This document shows, one piece after another, positions 13,239 to 24,467 of a DNA stretch of 64,000 bases. Numbering within the stretch: the first letter of the stretch is position 1; each line of letters starts with the position of its first letter. Source of the DNA: Dipylidium caninum (Eukaryota > Platyhelminthes > Cestoda > Cyclophyllidea > Dipylidiidae). The notes beneath the pieces are model-generated. The model ran no database searches and had not been told where the DNA came from. It saw only the letters and a list, made by a program, of their open reading frames with translations. The translations under genes and the position numbers were made by a program. The stretch is from positions 372,001 to 436,000 of the forward strand of contig QEYB01000047.1 in NCBI GenBank assembly GCA_017562135.1. The letters are read 5' to 3'.

Positions 13239-14793
13239 ATGGATCTCACTGATGTATTTGAAACGTTTGTTCACCGGGAAGCATTTTACTTCCGACTCGG
13301 AGTTTTGAGCAGGCCTGTGAAGCATTTAAAAAAGTATCTTATTATTGTGAGCTGTTTCACTGTCACTTCTAGGAAACAGGCGTCGTTTTGCGCGAAGGCA
13401 CGTTATTTATCGGCAAACACCCCCTGGAAGGTCTTCCCAACCTTCTTTTAAAGCAAGGACAGTTTACATGTTCTGTTTCTACTGTGACGCCTTCTTTGCT
13501 GTTGGATCAAAAAGTCTGGTGTTTATGTAACTCGTTTCAATATGCATCATATTCATGGTCCCATGCCTGAAGAAAGTGAGACAAAATTTATTCACTCAGT
13601 TTTTAGTCTACAATGTTGTCTGTGATCTTACCGACGTCTTTAGACAATTTTTCCAAGTTGACCGGTATCGGACGTAACGATGAATTTCACAATCTTCTTG
13701 TCGCGTTTCAAAAAACTGTTAGTTCTATATGGTGGATATGTTATTTTGGTTACTAATCACTATCTTCCCATCGCCCTCGCTTTTGAGTATGATCTTGCAG
13801 TGTTCGTTTCAATTTTCAGTAATTGCTCCCTTTTCCCTGTTTTAGCATACAGGTTCTACCTATGTAAAACGTCATACTGTCAGGTGGCCAGCGGATGCCA
13901 TTGACCGCCAACATCTGGTCTATGCAAGAGCTCATTTTGAATGTGTTCGCTACGGTTGGTCTGAAAGCAGCGCCACATCTCGACCTGTCGTCAGGTAAAA
14001 TTTTCATTTAAATTTTAATTTAACATAGTATCAATTTTATTGTAACACTAATGGGTTTTTATAGCAAACGCATAGGCTGTAAGGCATATGTAGTGATACA
14101 AACATACAAGGGATGGGTGGAGATATTTCACCTAAACATGCAGCACAATCATGAGATCAATCCTGATGATGCTGAGCATACACAACGCCATCCACGCCGG
14201 CTTCAAACCAACAAACAAACAGCAATCTCCACTTGCAGTGGAACTGGTAGCAGCGTTTATCCCTACTTTTCTCAAGGTAATTACGTAACTTATCCAGTTC
14301 AAAAAAATGAAATTGTGTTCATTTTCGCGATTTCTGCATTATAAGGTGGCAAAGTTGGGTCACCACCGAATTGCATGTCCCAAAGTTTATTCGGACGCTT
14401 GCGTGGCCGTCGTGGACAAGTAGAAGATGGATTTAAGCGGAGAGTTTGATAAATGGAGGCTGGTGGCAACAGTGAGGAAATACTGAATATTACGGCCCTT
14501 AGATCCGTTAGAAAGAGACTGAAGCTGGTTGGCAACGCTTGGATGCACATTTGGAGGCGGTAAGGAATTTGGCGCTTGTAGAGTATGGCCTCGTGGTTCA
14601 CCCGGAGAGACGCAGGACTTTACGGAAGCAATGTGTACCGAATAAAAAGCATGGAGGCAACGTGGGAAGTGCCATAATAGAGTCCGAAGAGCAACGTGAA
14701 ACAGCTCCCATCCTAGTGGAGTTTGCTAGCTCGTCGAAGGCGGCATCAACGGGTGTTCAACAATTGATGGCACTCAGAACACATAGCGCTTGA
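13239..14793 (+). CDS. FAR1/ZSWIM-like DNA-binding-domain protein
   Basis: Proposed exons 13239-13346, 13846-13994, 14065-14276, 14346-about 14429 and 14512-14793, all phase-consistent. The first three give one domain: FETFVHREAFYF, then HTGSTYVKRH, then FECVRYGW, and finally KRIGCKAYVV..YKGWVEIFHL..QHNHEI. The Cys (14 residues before), Cys and C-terminal HNH spacing matches the zinc-binding FAR1-type domain found at the N-terminus of ZSWIM3-like proteins and in MULE transposases. The exon after this is Arg-rich (GRLRGRRGQ) and suggests nucleic-acid contact. The 3' end is uncertain: without the last splice the frame ends at about 14451. No MULE transposase core or SWIM finger was seen, so this may be a domesticated transposon-derived regulator. 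That last point is inference. Confidence 0.6.
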
Positions 14794-14993
14794 CATTAAT
14801 GGTATGTACCAAATCTCAGAAGTAGAAACGAAATAAAGTGCTAAAAGTAAAAAATCTATAAACCTCGAGGCCTTCGTTCTTCCCTCATCGGTCTCTGCTC
14901 TCAATCGATGGGACAGTGATGCGTAACGGTGACTAAGATTGGAGGATGATGGAGAGGAGCCGAGCGGAATCCATTTGGAGCGCTGGAGGCGAA

Positions 14994-15019
14994 CGGGCGG
15001 CGCGGGCGGGCGGGCGGGC
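14994..15019 (+). repeat. G-rich tract of degenerate unit 0
   Basis: GGGCGG-type runs just before the Glu pseudogene, a shortened version of the tract seen in units 1-5. The poly-G part present in the other units is missing here. Confidence 0.7.
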
Positions 15020-15030
15020 AGCATCCGCGG

Positions 15031-15092
15031 ATCCGAGCGGTTAGGTTCTGGTTTTCAACCCAGGCGGCCCGGGTTCAACTCCGGTCAGGGAG
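15031..15092 (+). pseudogene. tRNA-Glu(TTC) pseudogene, unit 0
   Basis: The acceptor stem and the start of the D arm are deleted (the sequence jumps from atccgcggatcc to gagcggttagg), further bases are missing, and the T arm has lost one C. The anticodon loop gttttca and the B-box-like gggttcaact remain. It is not expected to fold. Confidence 0.85.
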
Positions 15093-15401
15093 GCGCCGGC
15101 CACCTTTTTCTCGCACACACACACCACACAACCCTCGTGACGTGCGCATGCATTGGCGGCTGATTGGCGAAGTAATAGGATGGCGCCGTTGAGGCGCAGT
15201 ACAGGCGAATAATTAGTGTTGAGAGGAGAGCAGGCAGTCTGTCGCAGCCACCCGTGGTGAGGACATCGCAGAGCGGCGGGGCAGTTGGGCTGGCAGAGCT
15301 CGAGTGGATGAGCTCGAAGGCGAACGAGTTGATGAAGAGAGCGGGTTCACATGTGCGCGCCAAGTTGAAGAAGAGTTGAAAAGGCGCTGTGCAATCTGCC
15401 A

Positions 15402-15473
15402 CGCCCGAACAGGGACTCGAACCCTGGACCTCAGATTAAAAGTCTGATGCTCTACCGACTGAGCTATCCGGGC
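15402..15473 (-). tRNA. tRNA-Lys(TTT), unit 0, one base short
   Basis: Minus-strand cloverleaf with anticodon TTT in a ctTTTaa loop. Compared with the other five copies one base is missing in the variable region/T-arm junction (ggacctcag instead of ggaccctcag), giving 72 rather than 73 nt. It may still fold, or the loss may be an assembly error. Confidence 0.75.
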
Positions 15474-16012
15474 TCAGCCGTGGTCTCTTGTCACCCAACC
15501 GACCCCAGCCCCGCGACCGCCTCCCTTCCACTTGCGGCTTTACACTGATCCACCGGGGGACTGGTCTCTCCCCCCCTCGTCTCTTCTCGCCTCACTCTTA
15601 TTCTCCCCATACCCTCCACTCCACTTTCCCGCATTCCGCTGCACTGCCTTCGCCTGTCCTCTTCTCTTGCCTCCTTCGTGCTGCTCCCCAACGCCGCCTG
15701 CATAATTGTGGCGTAGGCGGGCGCTGCCCTAACGCGACTTGTGCCTCCTCTTCCGGTGTGCAGTGCAGTGTGGCGAGACCTCAGTCGCATGTAGCAGGGC
15801 GTGAGAAGAGCACAGGGACGAAAAGGAAGGCGAAGCGAGGGCAAAGATGATGAGAAGGTAGAAGGTGAAGAAGTGGGCGAGATGTGCGCGAGCTGTGGAC
15901 GCGTGCGAAGTGGAGAGTGGGAAAGTTGGAGGGAGAGCAGAGGAAGACGAAGAGAGCGGCATTCGACGGTGAGTCGGCCAGTGACTGTGGCTGGGTGGGG
16001 AGAGTGGACGTG

Positions 16013-16084
16013 TCCCTGATGGTCTAGCGGTTAGGATTCCTGGCTCTCACCCAGGCGGCCCGGGTTCAACTCCCGGTCAGGGAG
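16013..16084 (+). tRNA. tRNA-Glu(CTC), unit 0
   Basis: A 72-nt gene with acceptor TCCCTGA/TCAGGGA, A box TGGTCTAGCGG, anticodon loop CTCTCAC giving CTC, and B box GGTTCAACTCC. A short T run follows at about 16099, acting as a Pol III terminator. Confidence 0.95.
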
Positions 16085-16218
16085 GTGGTCCCCTCGTCGC
16101 TTTTTCTCCTCCCTCCCCCACCCTCGGGTAGCGATGCCGAATTAGAGCCATACCTCACTCCGTTGTACACACACTCCGGAGCCGGACGCCTGAGCGTTGA
16201 CCGAAGTCTCTCTTCTCT

Positions 16219-16219
<1 letters not shown>

Positions 16220-16301
<82 letters not shown>

Positions 16302-16350
16302 CTGCCTGCCTGTCTGTCTGTCTGTCTGCTGTCTGTCTGTCTGTCTGTCC
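16220..16350 (+). repeat. (TGCC)n(TGTC)n microsatellite, unit 0
   Basis: About 131 nt, pure TGCC first, one CTGC slip, then TGTC. It lies between the 3' ends of the Glu(CTC) and initiator Met genes. Confidence 0.97.
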
Positions 16351-16470
16351 TGTCGCTGACTCGCAGCAGTGCTGACGCCTCCATGAGACCCTATGAGAAG
16401 GTCTGCCGCAAGGTCCGGTCCTCAGCCAGCTGGCTAAAATGATGCGCGACTGAAACCAAGCGTCGAGCAC

Positions 16471-16542
16471 TAGCAGAGCGTGGTTTCGATCCACGGACCT
16501 CTGGGTTATGGGCCCAGCACGCTTCCACTGCGCCACTCTGCT
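16471..16542 (-). tRNA. Initiator tRNA-Met(CAT), unit 0
   Basis: The minus strand begins AGCAGAGTGGCGCAG and ends CTCTGCTA, with an A1-U72 pair, three consecutive G-C pairs closing the anticodon stem (GGGCCCATAACCC) and a T loop ATCGAAA lacking TTC. These are eukaryotic initiator marks. TTTT follows on the minus strand near 16437. Confidence 0.96.
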
Positions 16543-16792
16543 GCGAGCAGTACGTCGCCCACCTCGAGGCCTTCGTCTTCTCCCTCTCCGCATAACACCT
16601 CTTCCTCGTCTCTGCTCCTCAGGTGGTGCCGGAGGCAACTCGATGGCGACAGTGATGCGTAAGCCGGGTGGCTACGGTGACTTGTGCACCACGAGTGGTG
16701 GGAGAGGAGATGTGGAGGATGATGGAGAGGAGCCGAGCGGAATGGCCATTTGGAGCGAGGTAGGGAGTGATAGGTGGTGTGGTGTGTGGGGC

Positions 16793-16841
16793 TGGGGGGG
16801 GGAGGCGAACGGGCGGGGGCGCGGGCGGGCGGGCGGGCGGG
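16793..16841 (+). repeat. G-rich tract (G run plus GGGC repeats), unit 1
   Basis: A long G run, then several GGGC/GGGGGC blocks, lies 30 nt upstream of Glu(TTC). It has more than four runs of three or more Gs, the minimal G-quadruplex pattern. Confidence 0.85.
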
Positions 16842-16870
16842 CAGCATCCGCGGATCCGTGCATCCGCGGC

Positions 16871-16942
16871 TCCCTGATGGTCTAGCGGTTAGGATTCCTG
16901 GTTTTCACCCAGGCGGCCCGGGTTCAACTCCCGGTCAGGGAG
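16871..16942 (+). tRNA. tRNA-Glu(TTC), unit 1
   Basis: A 72-nt gene differing from the Glu(CTC) gene only in the anticodon loop (TTTTCAC). An 8-bp inverted repeat CCGCGGAT/ATCCGCGG (16848-16869) ends one base before it. CTTTTC downstream near 16954 can terminate Pol III. Confidence 0.96.
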
Positions 16943-17251
16943 GGCGCGGCACCTTTTCTCGGCACACACACACACACCCTCGTGACGTGCGCATGCATTG
17001 GCGGCTGCATTGGCGAAGTAATAGGATGGCGCCGTTGAGGGCGCAGTACAGGCGAATAATTAGTGTTGAGAGGAGAGCAGGCAGTCTGTCGGCAGCCCAC
17101 CCGTGGTGAGGACATCGCAGAGCGGCGGGGCAGTTGGGCTGGCAGAGCTCGAGGTGGATGAGCCTCGAAGGCGAACGAGTTGATGAAGAGAGCGGGTTCA
17201 CATGTGCGCGCCAAGTTGAAGAAGAGTTGAAAGGCGCTGTGCAATCTGCCA

Positions 17252-17324
17252 CGCCCGAACAGGGACTCGAACCCTGGACCCTCAGATTAAAAGTCTGATG
17301 CTCTACCGACTGAGCTATCCGGGC
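17252..17324 (-). tRNA. tRNA-Lys(TTT), unit 1
   Basis: Standard 73-nt gene. In this unit the downstream T run is only TTT (plus strand gttgaaagg) where all other units have TTTT, so termination may be weaker here unless the base was lost in assembly. Confidence 0.96.
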
Positions 17325-17867
17325 TCAGGCCGTGGTCTCTTGTCACCCAACCGACCCCAGCCCCGCGACCGCCTCCCCTTCCACTTGCGGCTTTTACACT
17401 GATCCACCGGGGGACTGGTCTCTCCCCCCTCGTCTCTTCTCGCCTCACTCTTATTCTCCCCATACCCTCCACTCCACTCTTCCCCGCATTCCGCTGCACT
17501 GCCTTCGCCTGTCCTCTTCTCTTGCCTCCTTCGTGCTGCTCCCCACGCCGCCTGCATAATTGTGGCGTAGGCGGGCGCTGCCCTAACGCGACTTGTGCCT
17601 CCTCTTCCGGTGTGCAGTGCAGTGTGGCGAGACCTCAGTCGCATGTAGCAGGGCGTGAGAAGAGCACAGGGACGAAAAGGAAGGCGAAGCGAGGGCAAAG
17701 ATGATGAGAAGGTAGAAGGTGAAGAAGTGGGCGAGATGTGCGCGAGCTGTGGACGCGTGCGAAGTGGAGAGTGGGAAAGTTGGAGGGAGGAGCAGAGGAA
17801 GACGAAGAGAGCGGCATTCGACGGTGAGTCGGCCAGTGACTGTGGCTGGGTGGGGAGAGTGGACGTG

Positions 17868-17939
17868 TCCCTGATGGTCTAGCGGTTAGGATTCCTGGCT
17901 CTCACCCAGGCGGCCCGGGTTCAACTCCCGGTCAGGGAG
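17868..17939 (+). tRNA. tRNA-Glu(CTC), unit 1
   Basis: Sequence identical to the unit 0 copy over 72 nt. TTTT follows about 20 nt downstream (cgcttttctc). Confidence 0.96.
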
Positions 17940-18071
17940 GTGGTCCCCTCGTCGCTTTTCTCCCTCCCTCCCTCCCACCTCGGGTAGCGATGCCGAATTA
18001 GAGCCATACCTCACTCCGTTGTACACACACTCCGGAGCCGGACGCCTGAGCGTTGACCGAAGTCTCTCTCT

Positions 18072-18257
<186 letters not shown>

Positions 18258-18380
18258 CTGTCCGCTGACTCGCAGCAGTGCTGACGCCTCCATGAGACCC
18301 TATGAGAAGGTCTGCCGCCAAGGTCCGGTCCTCAGCCAGCTGGCTAAAATGATGCGCGACTGAAACCAAGCGTCGAGCAC

Positions 18381-18452
18381 TAGCAGAGCGTGGTTTCGAT
18401 CCACGGACCTCTGGGTTATGGGCCCAGCACGCTTCCACTGCGCCACTCTGCT
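18381..18452 (-). tRNA. Initiator tRNA-Met(CAT), unit 1
   Basis: Identical to the unit 0 gene across 72 nt. The minus-strand terminator TTTT is at about 18347-18350. Confidence 0.96.
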
Positions 18453-18704
18453 GCGAGCAGTACGTCGCCCACCTCGAGGCCTTCGTCTTCTCCCCTCTCC
18501 GCATAACACCTCTTCCTCGTCTCTGCTCCTCAGGTGGTGCCGGAGGCAACTCGATGGCGACAGTGATGCGTAAGCCGGGTGGCTACGGTGACTTGTGCAC
18601 CACGAGTGGTGGGAGAGGAGATGTGGAGGATGATGGAGAGGAGCCGAGCGGAATGGCCATTTGGAGCGAGGTAGGGAGTGATAGGTGGTGTGGTGTGTGG
18701 GGCT

Positions 18705-18746
18705 GGGGGGGGGGGGCAGGCGAACGGGCGGGCGGGCGGGGCGGGC
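18705..18746 (+). repeat. G-rich tract, unit 2
   Basis: An unbroken run of about a dozen Gs, then GGGC repeats, ending just before the inverted repeat upstream of Glu(TTC). Confidence 0.85.
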
Positions 18747-18774
18747 AGCATCCGCGGATCCGTGCATCCGCGGC

Positions 18775-18846
18775 TCCCTGATGGTCTAGCGGTTAGGATT
18801 CCTGGTTTTCACCCAGGCGGCCCGGGTTCAACTCCCGGTCAGGGAG
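18775..18846 (+). tRNA. tRNA-Glu(TTC), unit 2
   Basis: Intact 72-nt copy with the same upstream inverted repeat and the downstream (CA)n and CTTTTC. Confidence 0.96.
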
Positions 18847-19158
18847 GGCGCGGCACCTTTTCTCGGCACACACACACACACACACCTCGTGACGTGCGCA
18901 TGCATTGGCGGCTGCATTGGCGAAGTAATAGGATGGCGCCGTTGAGGGCGCAGTACAGGCGAATAATTAGTGTTGAGAGGAGAGCAGGCAGTCTGTCGGC
19001 AGCCCACCGTGGTGAGGACATCGCAGAGCGGCGGGGCAGTTGGGCTGGCAGAGCTCGAGGTGGATGAGCCTCGAAGGCGAACGAGTTGATGAAGAGAGCG
19101 GGTTCACATGTGCGCGCCAAGTTGAAGAAGAGTTGAAAAGGCGCTGTGCAATCTGCCA

Positions 19159-19231
19159 CGCCCGAACAGGGACTCGAACCCTGGACCCTCAGATTAAAAG
19201 TCTGATGCTCTACCGACTGAGCTATCCGGGC
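19159..19231 (-). tRNA. tRNA-Lys(TTT), unit 2
   Basis: Intact 73-nt copy. TTTT on the minus strand follows about 20 nt beyond its 3' end. Confidence 0.96.
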
Positions 19232-19773
19232 TCAGGCCGTGGTCTCTTGTCACCCAACCGACCCAGCCCCGCGACCGCCTCCCCTTCCACTTGCGGCTTT
19301 ACACTGATCCACCGGGGGACTGGTCTCTCCCCCCTCGTCTCTTTCTCGCCTCACTCTTATTCTCCCCATACCTCCACTCCACTCTTCCCCGCATTCCGCT
19401 GCACTGCCTTCGCCTGTCCTCTTCTCTTGCCTCCTTCGTGCTGCTCCCCACGCCGCCTGCATAATTTGTGGCGTAGGCGGGCGCTGCCCTAACGCGACTT
19501 GTGCCTCCTCTTCCGGTGTGCAGTGCAGTGTGGCGAGACCTCAGTCGCATGTAGCAGGGCGTGAGAAGAGCACAGGGACGAAAAGGAAGGCGAAGCGAGG
19601 GCAAAGATGATGAGAAGGTAGAAGGTGAAGAAGTGGGCGAGATGTGCGCGAGCTGTGGACGCGTGCGAAGTGGAGAGTGGGAAAGTTGGAGGGAGGAGCA
19701 GAGGAAGACGAAGAGAGCGGCATTCGACGGTGAGTCGGCCAGTGACTGTGGCTGGGTGGGGAGAGTGGACGTG

Positions 19774-19845
19774 TCCCTGATGGTCTAGCGGTTAGGATTC
19801 CTGGCTCTCACCCAGGCGGCCCGGGTTCAACTCCCGGTCAGGGAG
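19774..19845 (+). tRNA. tRNA-Glu(CTC), unit 2
   Basis: Intact 72-nt copy with A and B boxes conserved. Confidence 0.96.
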
Positions 19846-19979
19846 GTGGTCCCCTCGTCGCTTTTCTCCCTCCCTCCCTCCCACCCTCGGGTAGCGATGC
19901 CGAATTAGAGCCATACCCTCACTCCGTTGTACACACACTCCGGAGCCGGACGCCTGAGCGTTGACCGAAGTCTCTCTCT

Positions 19980-20150
<171 letters not shown>

Positions 20151-20271
20151 GTCCGCTGACTCGCAGCAGTGCTGACGCCTCCATGAGACCCTATGAGAAG
20201 GTCTGCCGCCAAGGTCCGGTCCTCAGCCAGCTGGCTAAAATGATGCGCGACTGAAACCAAGCGTCGAGCAC

Positions 20272-20343
20272 TAGCAGAGCGTGGTTTCGATCCACGGACC
20301 TCTGGGTTATGGGCCCAGCACGCTTCCACTGCGCCACTCTGCT
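20272..20343 (-). tRNA. Initiator tRNA-Met(CAT), unit 2
   Basis: Intact 72-nt copy identical to the unit 1 gene. Confidence 0.96.
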
Positions 20344-20593
20344 GCGAGCAGTACGTCGCCACCTCGAGGCCTTCGTCTTCTCCCCTCTCCGCATAACACC
20401 TCTTCCTCGTCTCTGCTCCTCAGGTGGTGCCGGAGGCAACTCGATGGCGACAGTGATGCGTAAGCCGGGTGGCTACGGTGACTTGTGCACCACGAGTGGT
20501 GGGAGAGGAGATGTGGAGGATGATGGAGAGGAGCCGAGCGGAATGGCCATTTGGAGCGAGGTAGGGAGTGATAGGTGGTGTGGTGTGTGGGGC

Positions 20594-20640
20594 TGGGGGG
20601 GGGGGGGCAGGCGAACGGGCGGGCGGGCGGGCGGGGCGCG
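20594..20640 (+). repeat. G-rich tract, unit 3
   Basis: A run of more than ten Gs followed by GGGC repeats and GGGGCGCGG. Confidence 0.85.
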
Positions 20641-20670
20641 GCAGCATCCGCGGATCCGTGCATCCGCGGC

Positions 20671-20742
20671 TCCCTGATGGTCTAGCGGTTAGGATTCCTG
20701 GTTTTCACCCAGGCGGCCCGGGTTCAACTCCCGGTCAGGGAG
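20671..20742 (+). tRNA. tRNA-Glu(TTC), unit 3
   Basis: Intact 72-nt copy. Confidence 0.96.
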
Positions 20743-21053
20743 GGCGCGGCACCTTTTCTCGGCACACACACACACACACCCTCGTGACGTGCGCATGCAT
20801 TGGCGGCTGCATTGGCGAAGTAATAGGATGGCGCCGTTGAGGGCGCAGTACAGGCGAATAATTAGTGTTGAGAGGAGAGCAGGCAGTCTGTCGGCAGCCA
20901 CCCGTGGTGAGGACATCGCAGAGCGGCGGGGCAGTTGGGCTGGCAGAGCTCGAGGTGGATGAGCCTCGAAGGCGAACGAGTTGATGAAGAGAGCGGGTTC
21001 ACATGTGCGCGCCAAGTTGAAGAAGAGTTGAAAAGGCGCTGTGCAATCTGTCA

Positions 21054-21126
21054 CGCCCGAACAGGGACTCGAACCCTGGACCCTCAGATTAAAAGTCTGA
21101 TGCTCTACCGACTGAGCTATCCGGGC
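21054..21126 (-). tRNA. tRNA-Lys(TTT), unit 3
   Basis: Intact 73-nt copy. The base just outside its 3' end differs from other units (tctgtcacg rather than tctgccacg), a rare substitution between units. Confidence 0.96.
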
Positions 21127-21669
21127 TCAGGCCGTGGTCTCTTGTCACCCAACCGACCCCAGCCCCGCGACCGCCTCCCCTTCCACTTGCGGCTTTACAC
21201 TGATCCACCGGGGGACTGGTCTCTCCCCCCCTCGTCTCTTCTCGCCTCACTCTTATTCTCCCCATACCCTCCACTCCACTCTTCCCCGCATTCCGCTGCA
21301 CTGCCTTCGCCTGTCCTCTTCTCTTGCCTCCTTCGTGCTGCTCCCCACGCCGCCTGCATAATTGTGGCGTAGGCGGGCGCTGCCCTAACGCGACTTGTGC
21401 CTCCTCTTCCGGTGTGCAGTGCAGTGTGGCGAGACCTCAGTCGCATGTAGCAGGGCGTGAGAAGAGCACAGGGACGAAAAGGAAGGCGAAGCGAGGGCAA
21501 AGATGATGAGAAGGTAGAAGGTGAAGAAGTGGGCGAGATGTGCGCGAGCTGTGGACGCGTGCGAAGTGGAGAGTGGGAAAGTTGGAGGGAGGAGCAGAGG
21601 AAGACGAAGAGAGCGGCATTCGACGGTGAGTCGGCCAGTGACTGTGGCTGGGTGGGGAGAGTGGACGTG

Positions 21670-21741
21670 TCCCTGATGGTCTAGCGGTTAGGATTCCTGG
21701 CTCTCACCCAGGCGGCCCGGGTTCAACTCCCGGTCAGGGAG
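21670..21741 (+). tRNA. tRNA-Glu(CTC), unit 3
   Basis: Intact 72-nt copy. Confidence 0.96.
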
Positions 21742-21875
21742 GTGGTCCCCTCGTCGCTTTTCTCCCTCCCTCCCTCCCACCCTCGGGTAGCGATGCCGAA
21801 TTAGAGCCATACCCTCACTCCGTTGTACACACACTCCGGAGCCGGACGCCTGAGCGTTGACCGAAGTCTCTCTCT

Positions 21876-21876
<1 letters not shown>

Positions 21877-21958
<82 letters not shown>

Positions 21959-22014
21959 CTGCCTGCCTGCCTGCCTGCTGCCTGCCTGCCTGCTGCCTGC
22001 CTGCTGCCTGCCTG

Positions 22015-22045
<31 letters not shown>

Positions 22046-22084
22046 CTGCTGCCTGCCTGCCTGCCTGCCTGCCCCTGCCTGCCT
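21877..22084 (+). repeat. (TGCC)n microsatellite, unit 3, no TGTC block
   Basis: About 208 nt. The 3' part is broken into short TGCC blocks separated by TGC slips, and the TGTC block present in units 0, 1, 2 and 4 is absent. Confidence 0.97.
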
Positions 22085-22198
22085 GACTCGCAGCAGTGCT
22101 GACGCCTCCATGAGACCCTATGAGAAGGTCTGCCGCCAAGGTCCGGTCCTCAGCCAGCTGGCTAAAATGATGCGCGACTGAAACCAAGCGTCGAGCAC

Positions 22199-22269
22199 TA
22201 GCAGAGCGTGGTTTCGATCCACGACCTCTGGGTTATGGGCCCAGCACGCTTCCACTGCGCCACTCTGCT
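22199..22269 (-). tRNA. Initiator tRNA-Met(CAT), unit 3, one base short
   Basis: One G of the variable region/T-stem junction is missing (ccacgacctc instead of ccacggacctc), leaving 71 nt. The anticodon stem and both ends are intact. Either a weakened gene or an assembly error. Confidence 0.8.
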
Positions 22270-22519
22270 GCGAGCAGTACGTCGCCCACCTCGAGGCCTT
22301 CGTCTTCTCCCTCTCCGCATAACACCTCTTCCTCGTCTCTGCTCCTCAGGTGGTGCCGGAGGCAACTCGATGGCGACAGTGATGCGTAAGCCGGGTGGCT
22401 ACGGTGACTTGTGCACCACGAGTGGTGGGAGAGGAGATGTGGAGGATGATGGAGAGGAGCCGAGCGGAATGGCCATTTGGAGCGAGGTAGGGAGTGATAG
22501 GTGGTGTGGTGTGTGGGCT

Positions 22520-22569
22520 GGGGGGGGGGGGGCAGGCGAACGGGCGGGCGGGCGGGCGGGCGGGCGGGC
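22520..22569 (+). repeat. G-rich tract, unit 4
   Basis: A G run of about 12 followed by six or more GGGC blocks, the longest GGGC ladder in the array. Confidence 0.85.
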
Positions 22570-22597
22570 AGCATCCGCGGATCCGTGCATCCGCGGC

Positions 22598-22669
22598 TCC
22601 CTGATGGTCTAGCGGTTAGGATTCCTGGTTTTCACCCAGGCGGCCCGGGTTCAACTCCCGGTCAGGGAG
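22598..22669 (+). tRNA. tRNA-Glu(TTC), unit 4
   Basis: Intact 72-nt copy. One G is missing right after the gene (ggaggcgcgg) compared with the other units. Confidence 0.96.
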
Positions 22670-22982
22670 GCGCGGCACCTTTTCTCGGCACACACACACA
22701 CACACACCCTCGTGACGTGCGCATGCATTGGCGGCTGCATTGGCGAAGTAATAGGATGGCGCCGTTGAGGGCGCAGTACAGGCGAATAATTAGTGTTGAG
22801 AGGAGAGCAGGCAGTCTGTCGGCAGCCCACCCGTGGTGAGGACATCGCAGAGCGGCGGGGCAGTTGGGCTGGCAGAGCTCGAGGTGGATGAGCCTCGAAG
22901 GCGAACGAGTTGATGAAGAGAGCGGGTTCACATGTGCGCGCCAAGTTGAAGAAGAGTTGAAAAGGCGCTGTGCAATCTGCCA

Positions 22983-23055
22983 CGCCCGAACAGGGACTCG
23001 AACCCTGGACCCTCAGATTAAAAGTCTGATGCTCTACCGACTGAGCTATCCGGGC
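22983..23055 (-). tRNA. tRNA-Lys(TTT), unit 4
   Basis: Intact 73-nt copy. Confidence 0.96.
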
Positions 23056-23594
23056 TCAGGCCGTGGTCTCTTGTCACCCAACCGACCCCAGCCCCGCGAC
23101 CGCCTCCCCTTCCACTTGCGGCTTTACACTGATCCACCGGGGACTGGTCTCTCCCCCCTCGTCTCTTCTCGCCTCACTCTTATTCTCCCATACCCTCCAC
23201 TCCACTCTTCCCCGCATTCCGCTGCACTGCCTTCGCCTGTCCTCTTCTCTTGCCTCCTTCGTGCTGCTCCCCACGCCGCCTGCATAATTGTGGCGTAGGC
23301 GGGCGCTGCCCTAACGCGACTTGTGCCTCCTCTTCCGGTGTGCAGTGCAGTGTGGCGAGACCTCAGTCGCATGTAGCAGGGCGTGAGAAGAGCACAGGAC
23401 GAAAAGGAAGGCGAAGCGAGGGCAAAGATGATGAGAAGGTAGAAGGTGAAGAAGTGGGCGAGATGTGCGCGAGCTGTGGACGCGTGCGAAGTGGAGAGTG
23501 GGAAAGTTGGAGGGAGGAGCAGAGGAAGACGAAGAGAGCGGCATTCGACGGTGAGTCGGCCAGTGACTGTGGCTGGGTGGGGAGAGTGGACGTG

Positions 23595-23666
23595 TCCCTG
23601 ATGGTCTAGCGGTTAGGATTCCTGGCTCTCACCCAGGCGGCCCGGGTTCAACTCCCGGTCAGGGAG
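23595..23666 (+). tRNA. tRNA-Glu(CTC), unit 4
   Basis: Intact 72-nt copy. Confidence 0.96.
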
Positions 23667-23800
23667 GTGGTCCCCTCGTCGCTTTTCTCCCTCCCTCCCT
23701 CCCACCCTCGGGTAGCGATGCGAATTAGAGCCATACCCTCACTCCGTTGTACACACACTCCGGAGCCGGACGCCTGAGCGTTGACCGAAGTCTCTCTCTC

Positions 23801-24283
<483 letters not shown>

Positions 24284-24395
24284 ACTCGCAGCAGTGCTGA
24301 CGCCTCCATGAGACCTATGAGAAGGTCTGCCGCCAAGGTCCGGTCCTCAGCCAGCTGGCTAAAATGATGCGCGACTGAAACCAAGCGTCGAGCAC

Positions 24396-24467
24396 TAGCA
24401 GAGCGTGGTTTCGATCCACGGACCTCTGGGTTATGGGCCCAGCACGCTTCCACTGCGCCACTCTGCT
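24396..24467 (-). tRNA. Initiator tRNA-Met(CAT), unit 4
   Basis: Intact 72-nt copy. Confidence 0.96.
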
